Assembly: GCF_010548305.1 (NCBI RefSeq)
Contig: NZ_JAAGLV010000023.1
Span: forward strand, 1-64,000
Reading direction: 5' to 3'
DNA length: 64,000 nt
Source: Streptomyces sp. SID13031
GTDB lineage: Bacteria; Actinomycetota; Actinomycetes; Propionibacteriales; Kribbellaceae
In this document: positions 1 to 9,018 of the stretch, piece after piece
Position numbering within the stretch: position 1 is the stretch's first letter
Layout of the letters: each line of letters opens with the position of its first letter
Notes under the pieces: model-generated
What the model was told of the DNA's origin: nothing
Database searches by the model: none
What the model saw: the letters and a program-made list of their open reading frames with translations, nothing else
Program-made: the position numbers and the translations under genes

Positions 1-164
1 ACGACCTGCACATCGCGTTCACCGCCAGGGTCGCCACCGTCATCCTCAGCCTCATCTTCCGAACTCCAGAGGGATCCGACGAGGTACTCGATCCCGCCGA
101 GACCGCACGCCAGATCATGATGCAGCTCCACAGCTCACCGCCCACACTTCCCTACCTCCCCTGA
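1..164 (+). CDS. 3' end of a truncated gene, unidentified
   Basis: An open frame enters from the left edge (codons in phase with base 3) and stops with TGA at 162-164, giving the last 53 residues of a protein. The visible part is mostly helical (LHIAFTARVATVILSLIFR, then TARQIMMQLHS) and ends in a Pro-rich tail. This could be the ligand-binding end of a TetR-type regulator, which often ends in such helices, but no diagnostic motif is visible and the family is not established. Confidence 0.55.
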   Translation, partial: DLHIAFTARVATVILSLIFRTPEGSDEVLDPAETARQIMMQLHSSPPTLPYLP

Positions 165-216
165 CGGGGTGGCGGGCGATTTCTGGGGAGTGTCAGGGGT
201 CTGAGAGGCTTTGGCC

Positions 217-1098
217 GTGAATCGGTCGCGTGTTGCTGTGTTGGCGTTGCTTGCGGTGGCGGCGGCTTGGGGGTCCACGTTTTTTCTGACCAAGGACCTG
301 CTCACCAGGATGGATGTCGCCGACTACCTGGCGTTGCGGTTCGCGATCGCCGCGCTGGCGCTGATCGCGATTCATCCGCCGGCGATCTCCAAGCTCAGCA
401 GGCTGGATCGGGGGCGGGGTGTTGCCCTCGGCATCATGTACGGCGTTGCGCAGCTCGTGCAGACCGAGGGGCTCAGGCACACGTCGGCCAGCGTCTCCGG
501 CTTCGTCACCGGGATGTACGTCGTTTTCACCCCGTTGCTCGCAGCCGTCATCCTGCGGCACAAGATCGGCCGGTGGGCCTGGGTCGCCGTGGTGCTCGCC
601 ACCATCGGACTCGGCGTGCTCTCGCTGCGCGGGTTCACGATGGGTACAGGTGAGCTCCTCACGCTCGCCTCCGCCGGCCTCTACGCACTCCACATCATCG
701 GCCTCGGCGCCTGGTCGACACCCTCGAACGCCTTCGGGCTGTCCGCGTTGCAGATGGTCGCGATCACCGCCGTCTGTGGCATCGGCGCCATCCCCGGCGG
801 CTTCTCCCTGCCCAGCGGTACGGGAGACTGGATCGCAGTGGTCTACATGGCGCTGATCGCGGGGGCGGTCGCGCTGATCGTGCAGACCTGGGCCCAGGCG
901 CACCTCACCCCGACCCGGGCGGCGATCGCGATGACGATGGAGCCGGTGTTCGCGTCCGCGTTCGCCGTAACCTTCGGAACGGAGAGCGTCACCGGCCGGA
1001 TGCTGATCGGCGGCGCACTGGTGATGTCGGCGATGTACCTGGTCGAGCTGGCACCACGACGCAAGTTCGAGGCCGAGGTCCAGCACCTCGGGCAATAG
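217..1098 (+). CDS. EamA/DMT-family inner-membrane transporter
   Basis: About 293 residues with roughly ten hydrophobic segments arranged as two EamA repeats of five, the usual size of drug/metabolite exporters. The first repeat contains AAWGSTFFLTKDLL and the YGVAQLVQTEGLRHTSASVSGF region, and the second contains the characteristic LTPTRAAIAMTMEPVFASAFA. The substrate cannot be told from sequence. A start at TTG 211 is possible, but GAGAGG at 203-208 is spaced 8 nt from GTG 217 and only 2 nt from TTG 211, so GTG 217 is preferred. It stands 26 nt before the next gene on the same strand and may be co-transcribed with it. A second DMT gene lies at 44938. Confidence 0.88.
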   Translation: MNRSRVAVLALLAVAAAWGSTFFLTKDLLTRMDVADYLALRFAIAALALIAIHPPAISKLSRLDRGRGVALGIMYGVAQLVQTEGLRHTSASVSGFVTGMYVVFTPLLAAVILRHKIGRWAWVAVVLATIGLGVLSLRGFTMGTGELLTLASAGLYALHIIGLGAWSTPSNAFGLSALQMVAITAVCGIGAIPGGFSLPSGTGDWIAVVYMALIAGAVALIVQTWAQAHLTPTRAAIAMTMEPVFASAFAVTFGTESVTGRMLIGGALVMSAMYLVELAPRRKFEAEVQHLGQ

Positions 1099-1124
1099 GC
1101 ACCTCGGGCAAGAGGAAGGGTGAG

Positions 1125-2375
1125 ATGCGGGACGACAACGCAAAGCGCGTCCGGTGGTTCCCGTACGCCGTCATCGTGCTCCTGCTCGCCGTCCTGGCCG
1201 CCGGTACCGCGGCCAATCTCGACCGCAACCCGCAACCGCAACTAGTTGCCGAGGGCATCACCGGCCGGGCAGGCCCGGTCGCGCTGGAGGCACCCGACAG
1301 CTCGGCAGACCTCGCCCGCCCCGAGCTGATCCGCGATGCACTCCTCGACCTCGACGCACTCACCCTCCCCGACGGCGCGACCCTGGCCGGCTGGAACGGC
1401 CCCTGGCGTTTCGTCTGGCCACGCGACGCGTCATTCGTGGCCGCCGCACGCTGCTCCGTCGGCCAGTACGCCGAAGCCGACAAAGTACTCGGATTCCTCA
1501 ACACGATAAGGCCGTCCGCCGGCCGATGGGCGGCCCGGTACTCCGCTCCGGATGGCGGCGAGCCCCAGGACGGCCGCGAGCCCCAACTCGACGGCTCCGG
1601 CTGGGTGCTCTGGGCAACGTGGTTCTGCGCCGAGACGCAATCGAAACCGCAGAGCAGCACCACCCTCACGAAGTACTGGCCGATGGTGAAGGAATCCGGC
1701 GACCAGATCGTCGCCGAGCTCGGCGAGGACGACCTGCCGGCCGCCTCTCCCGACTACTGGGAACGCCCCGAAGCCAAAGTCACCCTGGGCACCATCGCTC
1801 CACTCCTCACCGGCCTCCGAGCCGGCCTGGCGATCGCGACCGAACTCGATCGCAGCACCCAGGTCGCGCACTGGCGGGACGCCCTCGAAAGGTTGTCAGC
1901 GGCAACCGATCGCAAATTCGGGCCCAGCTACCCACGCACCCCCGCCGAGGCCGTCAGCTTCGTCGAACCCGGAGTCGAACCAGTCGCCCTCGAAGGCGGC
2001 GCGGACGCGATCGTCACGATCCTCGGCCCGCCCTTCGCACCCGCCCGCGAGATCGTGACGAAGGCGATCGAGCGCACCCGCAACGTGCTGACCCAGCCCA
2101 ACGGCGGCGTCACCCCTGGCGAGCAATGGCGCGCCGACGGAGTCTCCTGGACTCCACAGACCGCCCTGTTCGCGCTGAGCGCCGCCGCCCGCGGCGACCG
2201 CAGTACGGCGGAGGAGCTGCTCGCCTGGCTCGACGCACATCGCACCGCCACCGGCTCGCTGCCGGAGAAGGTCAACCGCGACCTCAAGCCCGCCGGCGAA
2301 GCGCCACTCGCCTGGACCACAGCACTGGTCGTCCTCACCGCCTCGGCACTCGACCACCCGCTCCCAGTCCCGTAG
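1125..2375 (+). CDS. Membrane-anchored GH15-like (glucoamylase-fold) protein
   Basis: 416 residues. A hydrophobic segment at residues 11-30 (WFPYAVIVLLLAVLAAG) is a signal anchor, so the rest should lie outside the cytoplasm. WRFVWPRDASF at about residues 94-104 is the hallmark of the (alpha/alpha)6 barrel of glycoside hydrolase family 15, and the Trp-rich helices with a late PNGGVTPGEQW segment agree with that fold. GH15 enzymes are inverting exo-glucosidases, but I could not assign both catalytic acids, so activity is uncertain. AGGAAGGGTGAG directly precedes ATG 1125, and the upstream exporter gene ends 26 nt before. Substrate unknown. Confidence 0.75.
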   Translation: MRDDNAKRVRWFPYAVIVLLLAVLAAGTAANLDRNPQPQLVAEGITGRAGPVALEAPDSSADLARPELIRDALLDLDALTLPDGATLAGWNGPWRFVWPRDASFVAAARCSVGQYAEADKVLGFLNTIRPSAGRWAARYSAPDGGEPQDGREPQLDGSGWVLWATWFCAETQSKPQSSTTLTKYWPMVKESGDQIVAELGEDDLPAASPDYWERPEAKVTLGTIAPLLTGLRAGLAIATELDRSTQVAHWRDALERLSAATDRKFGPSYPRTPAEAVSFVEPGVEPVALEGGADAIVTILGPPFAPAREIVTKAIERTRNVLTQPNGGVTPGEQWRADGVSWTPQTALFALSAAARGDRSTAEELLAWLDAHRTATGSLPEKVNRDLKPAGEAPLAWTTALVVLTASALDHPLPVP

Positions 2376-2400
2376 CACCAAGGCACTCAGCAAATCTCCA

Positions 2401-3263
2401 TCACGTCATGCGTCGACCATCAGGCCGAATCACCTGCGGCATCCCGAGATACGGCGTGCTGAACTCCGTGTACCCACCACGATCCTCACCGAGATCGAAG
2501 TTCCACGCTCCACCGAAGTAGTCCTCGGTCCCCGTCCCACAAATGGTCGGGAACTCATCGTCATCGTCCACGGAGAACTTGACCTCCCCCTCACCCCACC
2601 AACCCGTGCTGTTCACACCCCACGCCAAGTAGGTGCCCACGTAGTGGCCCGGCCCCTCCACCCCGTCGAGCAGCGTGTGGACAGTCTGAGACGGCAGCGG
2701 ATTGCTCCGGCGCCACTGCGTGTGCAGGTACGCCGAGCCCTCCGCGACCGCGCCGAGCCAGTAGTCCACCTGGAAGTAGACGACCACCGCCGAGTCGTGC
2801 GTGTTCTCCAGCGTCAACTGCGCCTGCGAACGGAACGGCATCTCCCAATAGCAGTTGAAGCCGCCATTGGGGTTCACCGCGACCGGCAGCGAGTTGACCT
2901 GGGCGAACCGCCCCCAGCCCGAGCAGAAGAAGTCCCCCACCGGCGCCTCGATCGCCGGGGACTCGTCGCCGTCCCAGTGGCCGCGCAGGACCAGCGACGC
3001 CAGTTGTCGCCGTGGGTGGTGAGCCAGATGTGCGTGATGCAGCCCGGCCCGGCGATGTCCGCGAGCGTCACGGTCTCCCCCTCGGCGATCTCGATCGACG
3101 GCGAGACCTTCCACCCGACCCCGAGATCACGAGCGGCGTTGGCCCCGGTCCCCTCGGTCCGCCGCCCGCCCTGCCCAGGCTCGCCGGTCGGGTTCTCGGC
3201 GCTGATGGAGCGGCTCTGAACGTCGGCAACCGCACTGATCCCGGACAGATTCGGAAGTGTCAT
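2401..3263 (-). pseudogene. DUF2961 (GH172-like) gene, frameshifted and 3'-truncated
   Basis: Reading from GTG-type/ATG start near 3263 the frame gives MTLPNLSGISAVADVQSRS and GPGCITHIWLTTHGDNW, typical of DUF2961 proteins, a sugar-active family that includes GH172 glycosidases. Near 2996-3003 the homologous reading jumps to another frame (LVLRGHWDGDESPAIEAPVGDFF, then WGVNSTGWWGEGEVKF and GTGTEDYFGGAWNF), consistent with loss of one base. The family normally continues well past GGYTEFSTPYLGMPQVI, but here the frame turns into unrelated residues and stops at 2401, only 25 nt from the end of the neighbouring convergent gene. Both lesions point to a decaying gene. A sequencing error could explain the frameshift but not the missing C-terminus. 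Confidence 0.8.
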
Positions 3264-3305
3264 ACGCCCGAGCCTAGGTTCCGGAACCGCTCTCCACGAG
3301 GATTG

Positions 3306-3317
3306 GAAATCGATTTC
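3306..3317. promoter_or_regulatory. Palindrome GAAATCGATTTC, LacI-type operator candidate
   Basis: A perfect 12-bp palindrome lies 43 bp upstream of the start of the broken DUF2961 gene and 83 bp before the sigma factor gene. A-T-rich symmetric sites with a central CG are the usual form of LacI-family operators in actinobacterial sugar operons. If so, it is a relic of sugar control of the now broken gene. A second palindrome, GGTTCCGGAACC, lies just beside it at about 3279-3290. Confidence 0.4.
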
Positions 3318-3399
3318 TCAGACGTTGGGACAGCAGATCGACCCCGAGCACAGTCTTTAGTAGTGCAGGCCGGTCCACCGGCCACGATGAGGAGATGGC

Positions 3400-3906
3400 G
3401 TGACGTTCGACGAATGGGCCCGGGTGGGGCTGCCCAAGCTGCTCCGGTTCGCGACCGTCCTGTGCGGAACCAGCGATCTCGCGGGCGACGTAGTACAGGA
3501 CGTCGCGATCAAGGCGCATCGGCACTGGGACCGGATCGGCTCGGCCACCAATCCCGATGCCTATCTCCACAAGATGGTGGTCAACGAGTACCTGTCCTGG
3601 CGCCGCAAGTGGTCGCGGATGGTGCCGCGGCCGGAGATCTTCCCGGCCGAGCCGGTCGCCGATCACGCCGACCAGCAGGCCGACCGTGACGAGCTGATCA
3701 CCGAGCTCGCCAAACTCCCCCGCCGGCAACGCGCAGTACTGGTACTGCGGTACTTCGGCGGCATGTCCGACGCAGAGATCGCCGAGACGCTCGGCTGCTC
3801 GGCCAGCTCGGTCCGCGCCTACGCGTCGCGCGCCCTGGCCGCCCTGCGGATCGAACTCGAGGCCACCCGATCGTTTCAGAACACCGGAGTAACCCATGCG
3901 CACTGA
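3400..3906 (+). CDS. SigE-family ECF RNA polymerase sigma factor
   Basis: 168 residues, the size of SigE-family (SigE50-type) ECF factors. Region 2 is seen in FDEWARVGLPKLLRFATVLCG and DLAGDVVQDVAIKAHRHW; region 4 in LPRRQRAVLVLRYFGGMSDAEIAETLGCSASSVRAYASRALAAL, a helix-turn-helix that reads the -35 element. GTG 3400 is chosen because GAGGAG lies at 3389-3394. A hairpin GGCCGG-TCCA-CCGGCC (3368-3383) sits just upstream of that ribosome site. The gene overlaps the next one by 11 nt, so the two are translationally coupled, as is common for SigE factors and a membrane-bound partner. Confidence 0.92.
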   Translation: MTFDEWARVGLPKLLRFATVLCGTSDLAGDVVQDVAIKAHRHWDRIGSATNPDAYLHKMVVNEYLSWRRKWSRMVPRPEIFPAEPVADHADQQADRDELITELAKLPRRQRAVLVLRYFGGMSDAEIAETLGCSASSVRAYASRALAALRIELEATRSFQNTGVTHAH

Positions 3907-5125
3907 GGAAGACCTCCACGCCGCCTTCGACCACCTGGCCGACTCGGCGCCGGCCGCCGACGACATCCTGGCGTCGCTGACAGCCGAGCCCCGGACCAGG
4001 CCGGTACGCCGGAATCGCACGCCGCTCGTCCTGGCCACGGTCCTGGCCACCGCCGCGGCAGCCATCGGCGGGCCGCTCCTCGTCTCGCACCTGAAGAGCC
4101 CAGAGCAAGCGGGCGAGCTGTTCACCGGCTCGGCCTGGGCACCGTGGATCACGGTAACTGCGCCGAAGTCGATGACGATCAACCCTCGCATCAACACCGC
4201 GAACCGCCAGGTCTGGGAGCTCTTCAGGACCGTCCAGCCATGGCCGGCGAGCTGTCTGGTCACCGCGCATCGCAACGGCGACTTCGATCCGGCGACGATT
4301 CCGGCCGACAGCCCGACGGTGGACATCAACGGCGCGAAAGGCCGGGTGATCACGTCGGCCAAGGACAAGGTGCTCGTTCCTTTGCCGAACAGCAGCATGC
4401 AGCCGGCGTACCCGGCCTATCCGCTGAAGACCGTGGCCTGGCAACCCGCTCGTGGTCTCTGGGCGCTTGTCACCTGCGAGACCCAGCTCGAAGGCGGTAC
4501 TCGACAAACCCCCAAGTTCGGCACCCCCTGGAAGGTCGACCTCCCCCAAGCGATGGAGATCGCCCGGACCATATCGACCGGCGGGCGGCTCGCGTCGCCG
4601 TACAAGATCGGCTATCTGCCGGCCGGGATGAAGCCGAATCAGATCACCGCTACGAGGCCGGCGGACGGGATCGCGGAATCGAAGGAGATCTTCTACACCC
4701 TGCTGTCCGACGGCGACCCCGCGACGGGGCACCGGCCGACGGCCCAGGCTCTGTCCAGGTGGAACCCCAAGCCGGGCGACGACGTGTCGATTCGCTACGA
4801 CGCGAGCAAGTTCTGGAACCTGCTGGGGCGCCACGGCACCAGCAAGCCCAATCTGTCGATCAACGGGGTCAACGCCTGGTACCTCGACAGCAGCGCGGGC
4901 TTCAACCCCGACAACTACCTCCTGGGGCCAGTCCCCAGCGCCGCCAACCCGAAGAGCGCCACGATCAGGATGGAGGGCCGCGGCATGGCCGTCACCATCC
5001 AGAGCTTCAGCGGAACTGTCGGCCGAGCCGAGCTGGTCAAGATCGCCCAGCACCTCCAGCTCGCCCCCAGCACCACCGACCTCACCACCTGGTACGACGC
5101 CGCAACAGCTATCCCGTCCGCCTAG
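3896..5125 (+). CDS. Membrane protein coupled to the SigE-type sigma factor
   Basis: 409 residues: a short acidic cytoplasmic N-terminus with an anti-sigma-like spacing (MRTEEDLHAAFDHLADSAPAADDILASL), one membrane segment at about residues 42-60 (TPLVLATVLATAAAAIGGPLLV), and a long extracytoplasmic domain. No zinc-finger HxxxCxxC anti-sigma motif is visible. Overlap with the sigma factor gene and topology suggest a role in controlling it or sensing for it, but that is inferred from context only. The extracytoplasmic part is not recognised. Confidence 0.7.
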   Translation: MRTEEDLHAAFDHLADSAPAADDILASLTAEPRTRPVRRNRTPLVLATVLATAAAAIGGPLLVSHLKSPEQAGELFTGSAWAPWITVTAPKSMTINPRINTANRQVWELFRTVQPWPASCLVTAHRNGDFDPATIPADSPTVDINGAKGRVITSAKDKVLVPLPNSSMQPAYPAYPLKTVAWQPARGLWALVTCETQLEGGTRQTPKFGTPWKVDLPQAMEIARTISTGGRLASPYKIGYLPAGMKPNQITATRPADGIAESKEIFYTLLSDGDPATGHRPTAQALSRWNPKPGDDVSIRYDASKFWNLLGRHGTSKPNLSINGVNAWYLDSSAGFNPDNYLLGPVPSAANPKSATIRMEGRGMAVTIQSFSGTVGRAELVKIAQHLQLAPSTTDLTTWYDAATAIPSA

Positions 5126-5134
5126 CTGAGCTGA

Positions 5135-5659
5135 TCAGCAAGAACGCACCTTGGCGTTCAGGCCGTACTCGAAGCTGAGGCAGGCCCAGGGGCGACCCTG
5201 GGCCGCCTTGGCGCGGACGATCAACGGGTAGGCATCGGCACCGCGAACGGTGGGGCTGCGGTCGGTTTTGAGGGAGCCGATCGCACCGCCTCGCGCTTCC
5301 GCTGCCGCCTTCACGTCGGCCACGGTGACGGCGCTGCTCGCCTGTTTCTGCGCGGCAGCCTTCGCATCGTCCGCGACCGCGAGCGCGAACTCGATCTCCG
5401 GCGGCTGGGACCAACTGGTCGAGCTGAGCGGAAACACCAGCCCGAACATCGCCATCCCCACCACCGCGATGATCGGCCGCGCCTTCCGCCCGTCGCCGTT
5501 CCACAACACCGCCGCACACCCCAGCGCGAGCACCAGCGTGAGCCCCCGCAGAATCCAGTGCCGATCAAGCCGGCCGTCCACAGCGAGCGCCGCCACCAGA
5601 GCAATGACCACACAGACCACAGCTGCAACACCCGCCCGGACTCCCGCCACAGATTTCAT
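5135..5659 (-). CDS. Small membrane protein of unknown function
   Basis: 174 residues from ATG 5659. Three hydrophobic segments are visible: residues ~7-26 (VRAGVAAVVCVVIALVAAL), ~35-49 and ~57-75 (IIAVVGMAMFGLVFPLS). An Ala/Lys-rich outer domain (VADDAKAAAQKQASSAV) follows and ends in a Cys (KVRSC). No family recognised. A longer frame to 5761 is open but would run through the inverted-repeat element upstream, so the inner ATG is preferred. The gene is convergent with the preceding one, ending 9 nt from it. Confidence 0.6.
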   Translation of the reverse strand: MKSVAGVRAGVAAVVCVVIALVAALAVDGRLDRHWILRGLTLVLALGCAAVLWNGDGRKARPIIAVVGMAMFGLVFPLSSTSWSQPPEIEFALAVADDAKAAAQKQASSAVTVADVKAAAEARGGAIGSLKTDRSPTVRGADAYPLIVRAKAAQGRPWACLSFEYGLNAKVRSC

Positions 5660-5680
5660 GCCGCTGACGATAGGGGCTCC

Positions 5681-5782
5681 TGTACACAGCGACAGGAAGT
5701 AGCCGGTCATTCGGAGCGCAGCCACGCTCGGGTAGGCAGCCGCCGGCCAGCTGGCCGGCACTACTTCCTGTCGCTATGCACG
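5681..5782. repeat. 102-bp element with 22-bp inverted ends around a palindrome
   Basis: AGCGACAGGAAGTAG at 5688-5702 is repeated exactly in inverse at 5761-5775; similarity extends outward to about 22 bp (consensus TGTRCAY before the 15-mer). Between them lies a perfect 18-bp palindrome, GCCGGCCAGCTGGCCGGC, at 5742-5759. The element sits between two divergent genes. It could be a small non-autonomous insertion (MITE-like) or a paired operator serving both promoters. No target duplication could be made out. Confidence 0.6.
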
Positions 5783-5875
5783 GAGAGCCTGACGACACGC
5801 CGGTGCGGGCGACAGGTGACGAAGGGGCTGGCAGATTCGAAGGCGTCCCACCGCCCCGAGGGATTGGAATTCGCT

Positions 5876-8800
5876 GTGAACTCTGAGGATCCTGGCATCT
5901 GGAGTGTGTCGCGGCGCCGGGCGCTGCAACTGACCGGCGGAGTGGCGGTGGCCGGCGCCCTGCCAGTCACTGCGGCCGCCGAGCCGAGCAGCGCCGATGC
6001 GCCGATCAGTACCAGCGGACAGGCGGTGCTCACCGAGGGCACCAACTTCATGGTGGCCGTGTCACCCGACGGGCAGTGGATCGCGTTCGATCTGGTGACC
6101 GCCATCTGGGTGACGCCGGCGGCCGGTGGACGGTCGCGGCGGCTCACCGACGATCTGCAGGATGCAACCCGGCCACGATGGTCGCCGGACGGGTCGGCCA
6201 TCGTCTTCCAGTCCTATCGGGACGGCAACTTCCATCTGTGGTCTGTCCGTCCCGATGGGTCTGGACTTCGGCAACTGACCACCGGGTGGCTCGACCACCG
6301 CGAGCCGGCCGTGTCACCGGACGGGAAGTCAGTGGTGTTCTCGTCGGATCGCGGCGGCAGCGGCAGCTACGGCATCCATCGCCTCAACCTCGCCACTGGC
6401 GCCATCGTCGCGCTCACCGACGACCCGAGCGAAGAGGCCGAGCCGGTCTACTCCCCCGACGGCAAGAAGATCGCCTTCACCGTCGATGCGCTGTCGATCA
6501 TCGAGCTCGACCTGACCACCGGACAACGCCGCACCGCAGTGCCGGCGCAGACTGGCACCAGCCTCTACGGGCCGGCCTATTCGCCCAGCGGGCAGCTTGC
6601 GTATGTGCGGTTGACCGGGCCCGCCAGCGACCTGGTGATCGGTGAGCAGGCCGTGACGAGCGGGAAAGATGTCTTCGCCTTACCGCCGTCGTGGGATTCC
6701 GCCGGAGAGATCTTCTACACAGCCGACGGACTCGTGCGGAAGCTCAAAGGCAACGCGGACACCGTCGTCGCCTTCACGGCAGTCGTGCCGGTGACCGCCC
6801 GACGGCCGCGACCGAAGTCGCCGGACCTCGAGTCGACCAAGCGCAAGCCCGTGCTCGGTATCGCCTGCCCGACCGTCTCACCCGACGGCCGCTGGCTCGC
6901 CTTCCGGGCCCTCAACGCCTTGTGGCTCGCGGAGTCCAGTGGCCGTGGGCAACCACGGAAGCTCGTTGCCGACGGCTACTTCAACTCGGATCCCGACTTC
7001 TCTCCCGACGGCAAGACGTTGCTCTACGCAAGCGATCGCGACGGCACCGCCGATCTCTGGCTGCACGACCTCGCGACCGGTGCCGACAGCAAGCTCTCAT
7101 CGTTGCCCGGGGCCCAGACCGCGCCCCGGTTCTCCCCCGACGGCCGGCAGATCGCCTACCAGGATCAGGACGGCATCGCCTGGGTTCTCGACCTCAGCTC
7201 GGGCGAGGTCCGCCAGCTCACCCCGACGCTCTTCCAGCCGGGCCGGGTGAGCTGGGCCGCCGACGGCAGCACGATCGTGCTCGGCGCGGTCAAGCCGTTC
7301 TCGAAGCGCTTCCGCGAAGGCACCAGCCAGCTCCTGTACGTCGATGTCGCGACCACCGCACTCGAGTACGTCGAGCCGATGCCGTTCCGCTCGCTCGCCA
7401 CCCGCGGCGACGACGGGCCGGCCTTCTCCCCCAACGGCAAGTGGCTGGCTTTCGTCGTCGAGAGTCTCCTGTACGTCGTACCGGTGGATCGCCGTGGTCG
7501 CTTCACGGCCGAGCCCCGGGCGATCACCTCGGAGGCGACCGACTCCCCTGTCTGGCAAGGCGACCAGACGTTGCTCTACCTCCACAACGGCCAGGTAAGA
7601 CGTACAGACTTGCGTGGATCGCGACCGCAGACAGTCAAGCTCGACCTGCAGTGGCAACGGGCCACCATCAGCCAACACCTCACCATCCACGCCGGCGCGC
7701 TCTGGGACGGGCGAGCGAAAGAACTCCGGCACGACGTCGATGTGGTCGTCGACGGGTCGAAGATCGCCGCGGTCCGGCCGCATCAGGGCAAGGCGGATCT
7801 CGACGCGAGCGGGCTGACCGTGATGCCCGGACTGATCGACGCACACATCCACTGGCATCTGCGGGGACGCGCCTGGGGCGCGCGGCAGGGCAACCTCTGG
7901 CTGTCCTACGGGATCACGAGTACGCGCTCTCCCGGCGACCCCGCCTACCAGATGCAGGAGACTCGGGAAGCGCTCTCGCACGGTTCGCTGACCGGGCCGC
8001 GCTATTTCGCCACGGGTGAGGCGATCGACGGATCGCGGATCTTCTACAACTTCATGCGCCCGACGCTCTCGGTGCGGCAGCTCGGTCTGGAGCTCGACCG
8101 GGTCGAAGGGCTCGCCTACGACCTGGTGAAGACCTACGTGCGATTGCCGATCGAGTACCAGCGTCGGGTGATCGCCGCCGTTCATCAGCTCGGACTGCAG
8201 CTGTCGTCGCACTACCTGTACCCCGCCGAGCACCTCGGCATGGACGGCATGGAGCACACCGGTGCGACCAACCGGCTGGGCTACTCGCACACCGTCAGCC
8301 GGCTCGGCCGTGCCTACGCCGACGTCGTCACCCTCTTCGCCAAGGCCGGGCTCTCCGTCACGCCCACGCTGTTCAACTCGACGATGGCGCACGTGGACGA
8401 TCCGTCGCTGGTCACCGACCGCCGGACGACGACGCTGTACCCGACCTGGGAGTACGCCGCGTTGCAGGCGAAGGTCAACACGGCCGCGGGACCGGCCGGC
8501 GTGACAACCCGAGCCCTGCTCAAAGGCAACGTCGACATGGTGTTGCGGATCCATCGAGGCGGCGGCCTGGTGATCTCGGGCACGGACTCACCGCTGGACA
8601 ACATCGGCATCTCGCTGCACGCCAACCTGCGCTCGATGGTCGCGGGCGGCTTCACGCCGTACGAGGCCCTGACGACCGCGACCCGGAACCCGGCGAAGTG
8701 GCTCGCGGTGGAGAACAAGCTGGGCGTCATCCAATCCGGCGCCCAAGCGGACCTGTCGTTCGTACGAGGCAATCCACTCGCGAACATCGCCCATGCGGCT

Positions 8801-9004
8801 GCGGTCCAGCAGGTGATGGTGGCCGGCAAGCTCCATACGGTCGACCAACTCCTCGCGCCCTTCACCACGAAGCAGACCGCACCCGCGATGGTTGCCACGA
8901 GCAACTCGCCGCAACCGCTCACCCGGGAGCAGGCGCACGCCCACGATCCGGAGTACTGGTGGCATGAGCCGGAGTGGCTGCACAGGGTGTGTTGCGAAGG
9001 GTGA
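5876..9004 (+). CDS. Tat-exported TolB-propeller/amidohydrolase fusion protein
   Basis: 1042 residues. The N-terminus has a twin-arginine-type signal (SRRRALQLTGGVAVAGALP). Residues ~50-600 hold repeated TolB/PD40 propeller blades (VSPDGQWIAF, RWSPDGSAIVFQS, YSPDGKKIAF, FSPDGKTLLYASDRDG). From about residue 600 follows a metal-dependent amidohydrolase: LTVMPGLIDAHIHWH (metal-binding HxH), LSSHYLYPAEH, and GTDSPLDN near the end. Such proteins are predicted exported hydrolases of cyclic amides or peptides; substrate unknown. GTG 5876 is preferred; an in-frame TTG at 5864 and a longer open frame to 5558 lack good ribosome sites and would cross the inverted-repeat element. Confidence 0.88.
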   Translation: MNSEDPGIWSVSRRRALQLTGGVAVAGALPVTAAAEPSSADAPISTSGQAVLTEGTNFMVAVSPDGQWIAFDLVTAIWVTPAAGGRSRRLTDDLQDATRPRWSPDGSAIVFQSYRDGNFHLWSVRPDGSGLRQLTTGWLDHREPAVSPDGKSVVFSSDRGGSGSYGIHRLNLATGAIVALTDDPSEEAEPVYSPDGKKIAFTVDALSIIELDLTTGQRRTAVPAQTGTSLYGPAYSPSGQLAYVRLTGPASDLVIGEQAVTSGKDVFALPPSWDSAGEIFYTADGLVRKLKGNADTVVAFTAVVPVTARRPRPKSPDLESTKRKPVLGIACPTVSPDGRWLAFRALNALWLAESSGRGQPRKLVADGYFNSDPDFSPDGKTLLYASDRDGTADLWLHDLATGADSKLSSLPGAQTAPRFSPDGRQIAYQDQDGIAWVLDLSSGEVRQLTPTLFQPGRVSWAADGSTIVLGAVKPFSKRFREGTSQLLYVDVATTALEYVEPMPFRSLATRGDDGPAFSPNGKWLAFVVESLLYVVPVDRRGRFTAEPRAITSEATDSPVWQGDQTLLYLHNGQVRRTDLRGSRPQTVKLDLQWQRATISQHLTIHAGALWDGRAKELRHDVDVVVDGSKIAAVRPHQGKADLDASGLTVMPGLIDAHIHWHLRGRAWGARQGNLWLSYGITSTRSPGDPAYQMQETREALSHGSLTGPRYFATGEAIDGSRIFYNFMRPTLSVRQLGLELDRVEGLAYDLVKTYVRLPIEYQRRVIAAVHQLGLQLSSHYLYPAEHLGMDGMEHTGATNRLGYSHTVSRLGRAYADVVTLFAKAGLSVTPTLFNSTMAHVDDPSLVTDRRTTTLYPTWEYAALQAKVNTAAGPAGVTTRALLKGNVDMVLRIHRGGGLVISGTDSPLDNIGISLHANLRSMVAGGFTPYEALTTATRNPAKWLAVENKLGVIQSGAQADLSFVRGNPLANIAHAAAVQQVMVAGKLHTVDQLLAPFTTKQTAPAMVATSNSPQPLTREQAHAHDPEYWWHEPEWLHRVCCEG

Positions 9005-9006
9005 AA

Positions 9007-9018
9007 TAGGCTCGCTGC
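9007..9018 (+). promoter_or_regulatory. -10 box of a leaderless promoter
   Basis: TAGGCT at 9007-9012 lies 6 nt before ATG 9019, so transcription would start at the A of the start codon. No ribosome binding site is present, which agrees with a leaderless mRNA. The -35 element is not clear. Confidence 0.45.

Noticed and set aside
1082-1111. Direct repeat GCACCTCGGGCAA, two copies 17 bp apart
   Set aside because: Spans the stop codon and spacer of two ordinary genes; a single local duplication without further signal.
193-1143. Minus-strand open frame opposite the first DMT gene
   Set aside because: Arg/His/Gly-rich shadow composition; the plus-strand frame has ten clear membrane helices.
3400-3906. 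Minus-strand frames opposite the sigma factor
   Set aside because: Shadow frames; the sigma regions 2 and 4 are unambiguous on the plus strand.
5558-5875. In-frame upstream extension of the amidohydrolase protein
   Set aside because: It would overlap the divergent membrane gene and cross the 102-bp inverted-repeat element; the Tat signal begins right after GTG 5876.
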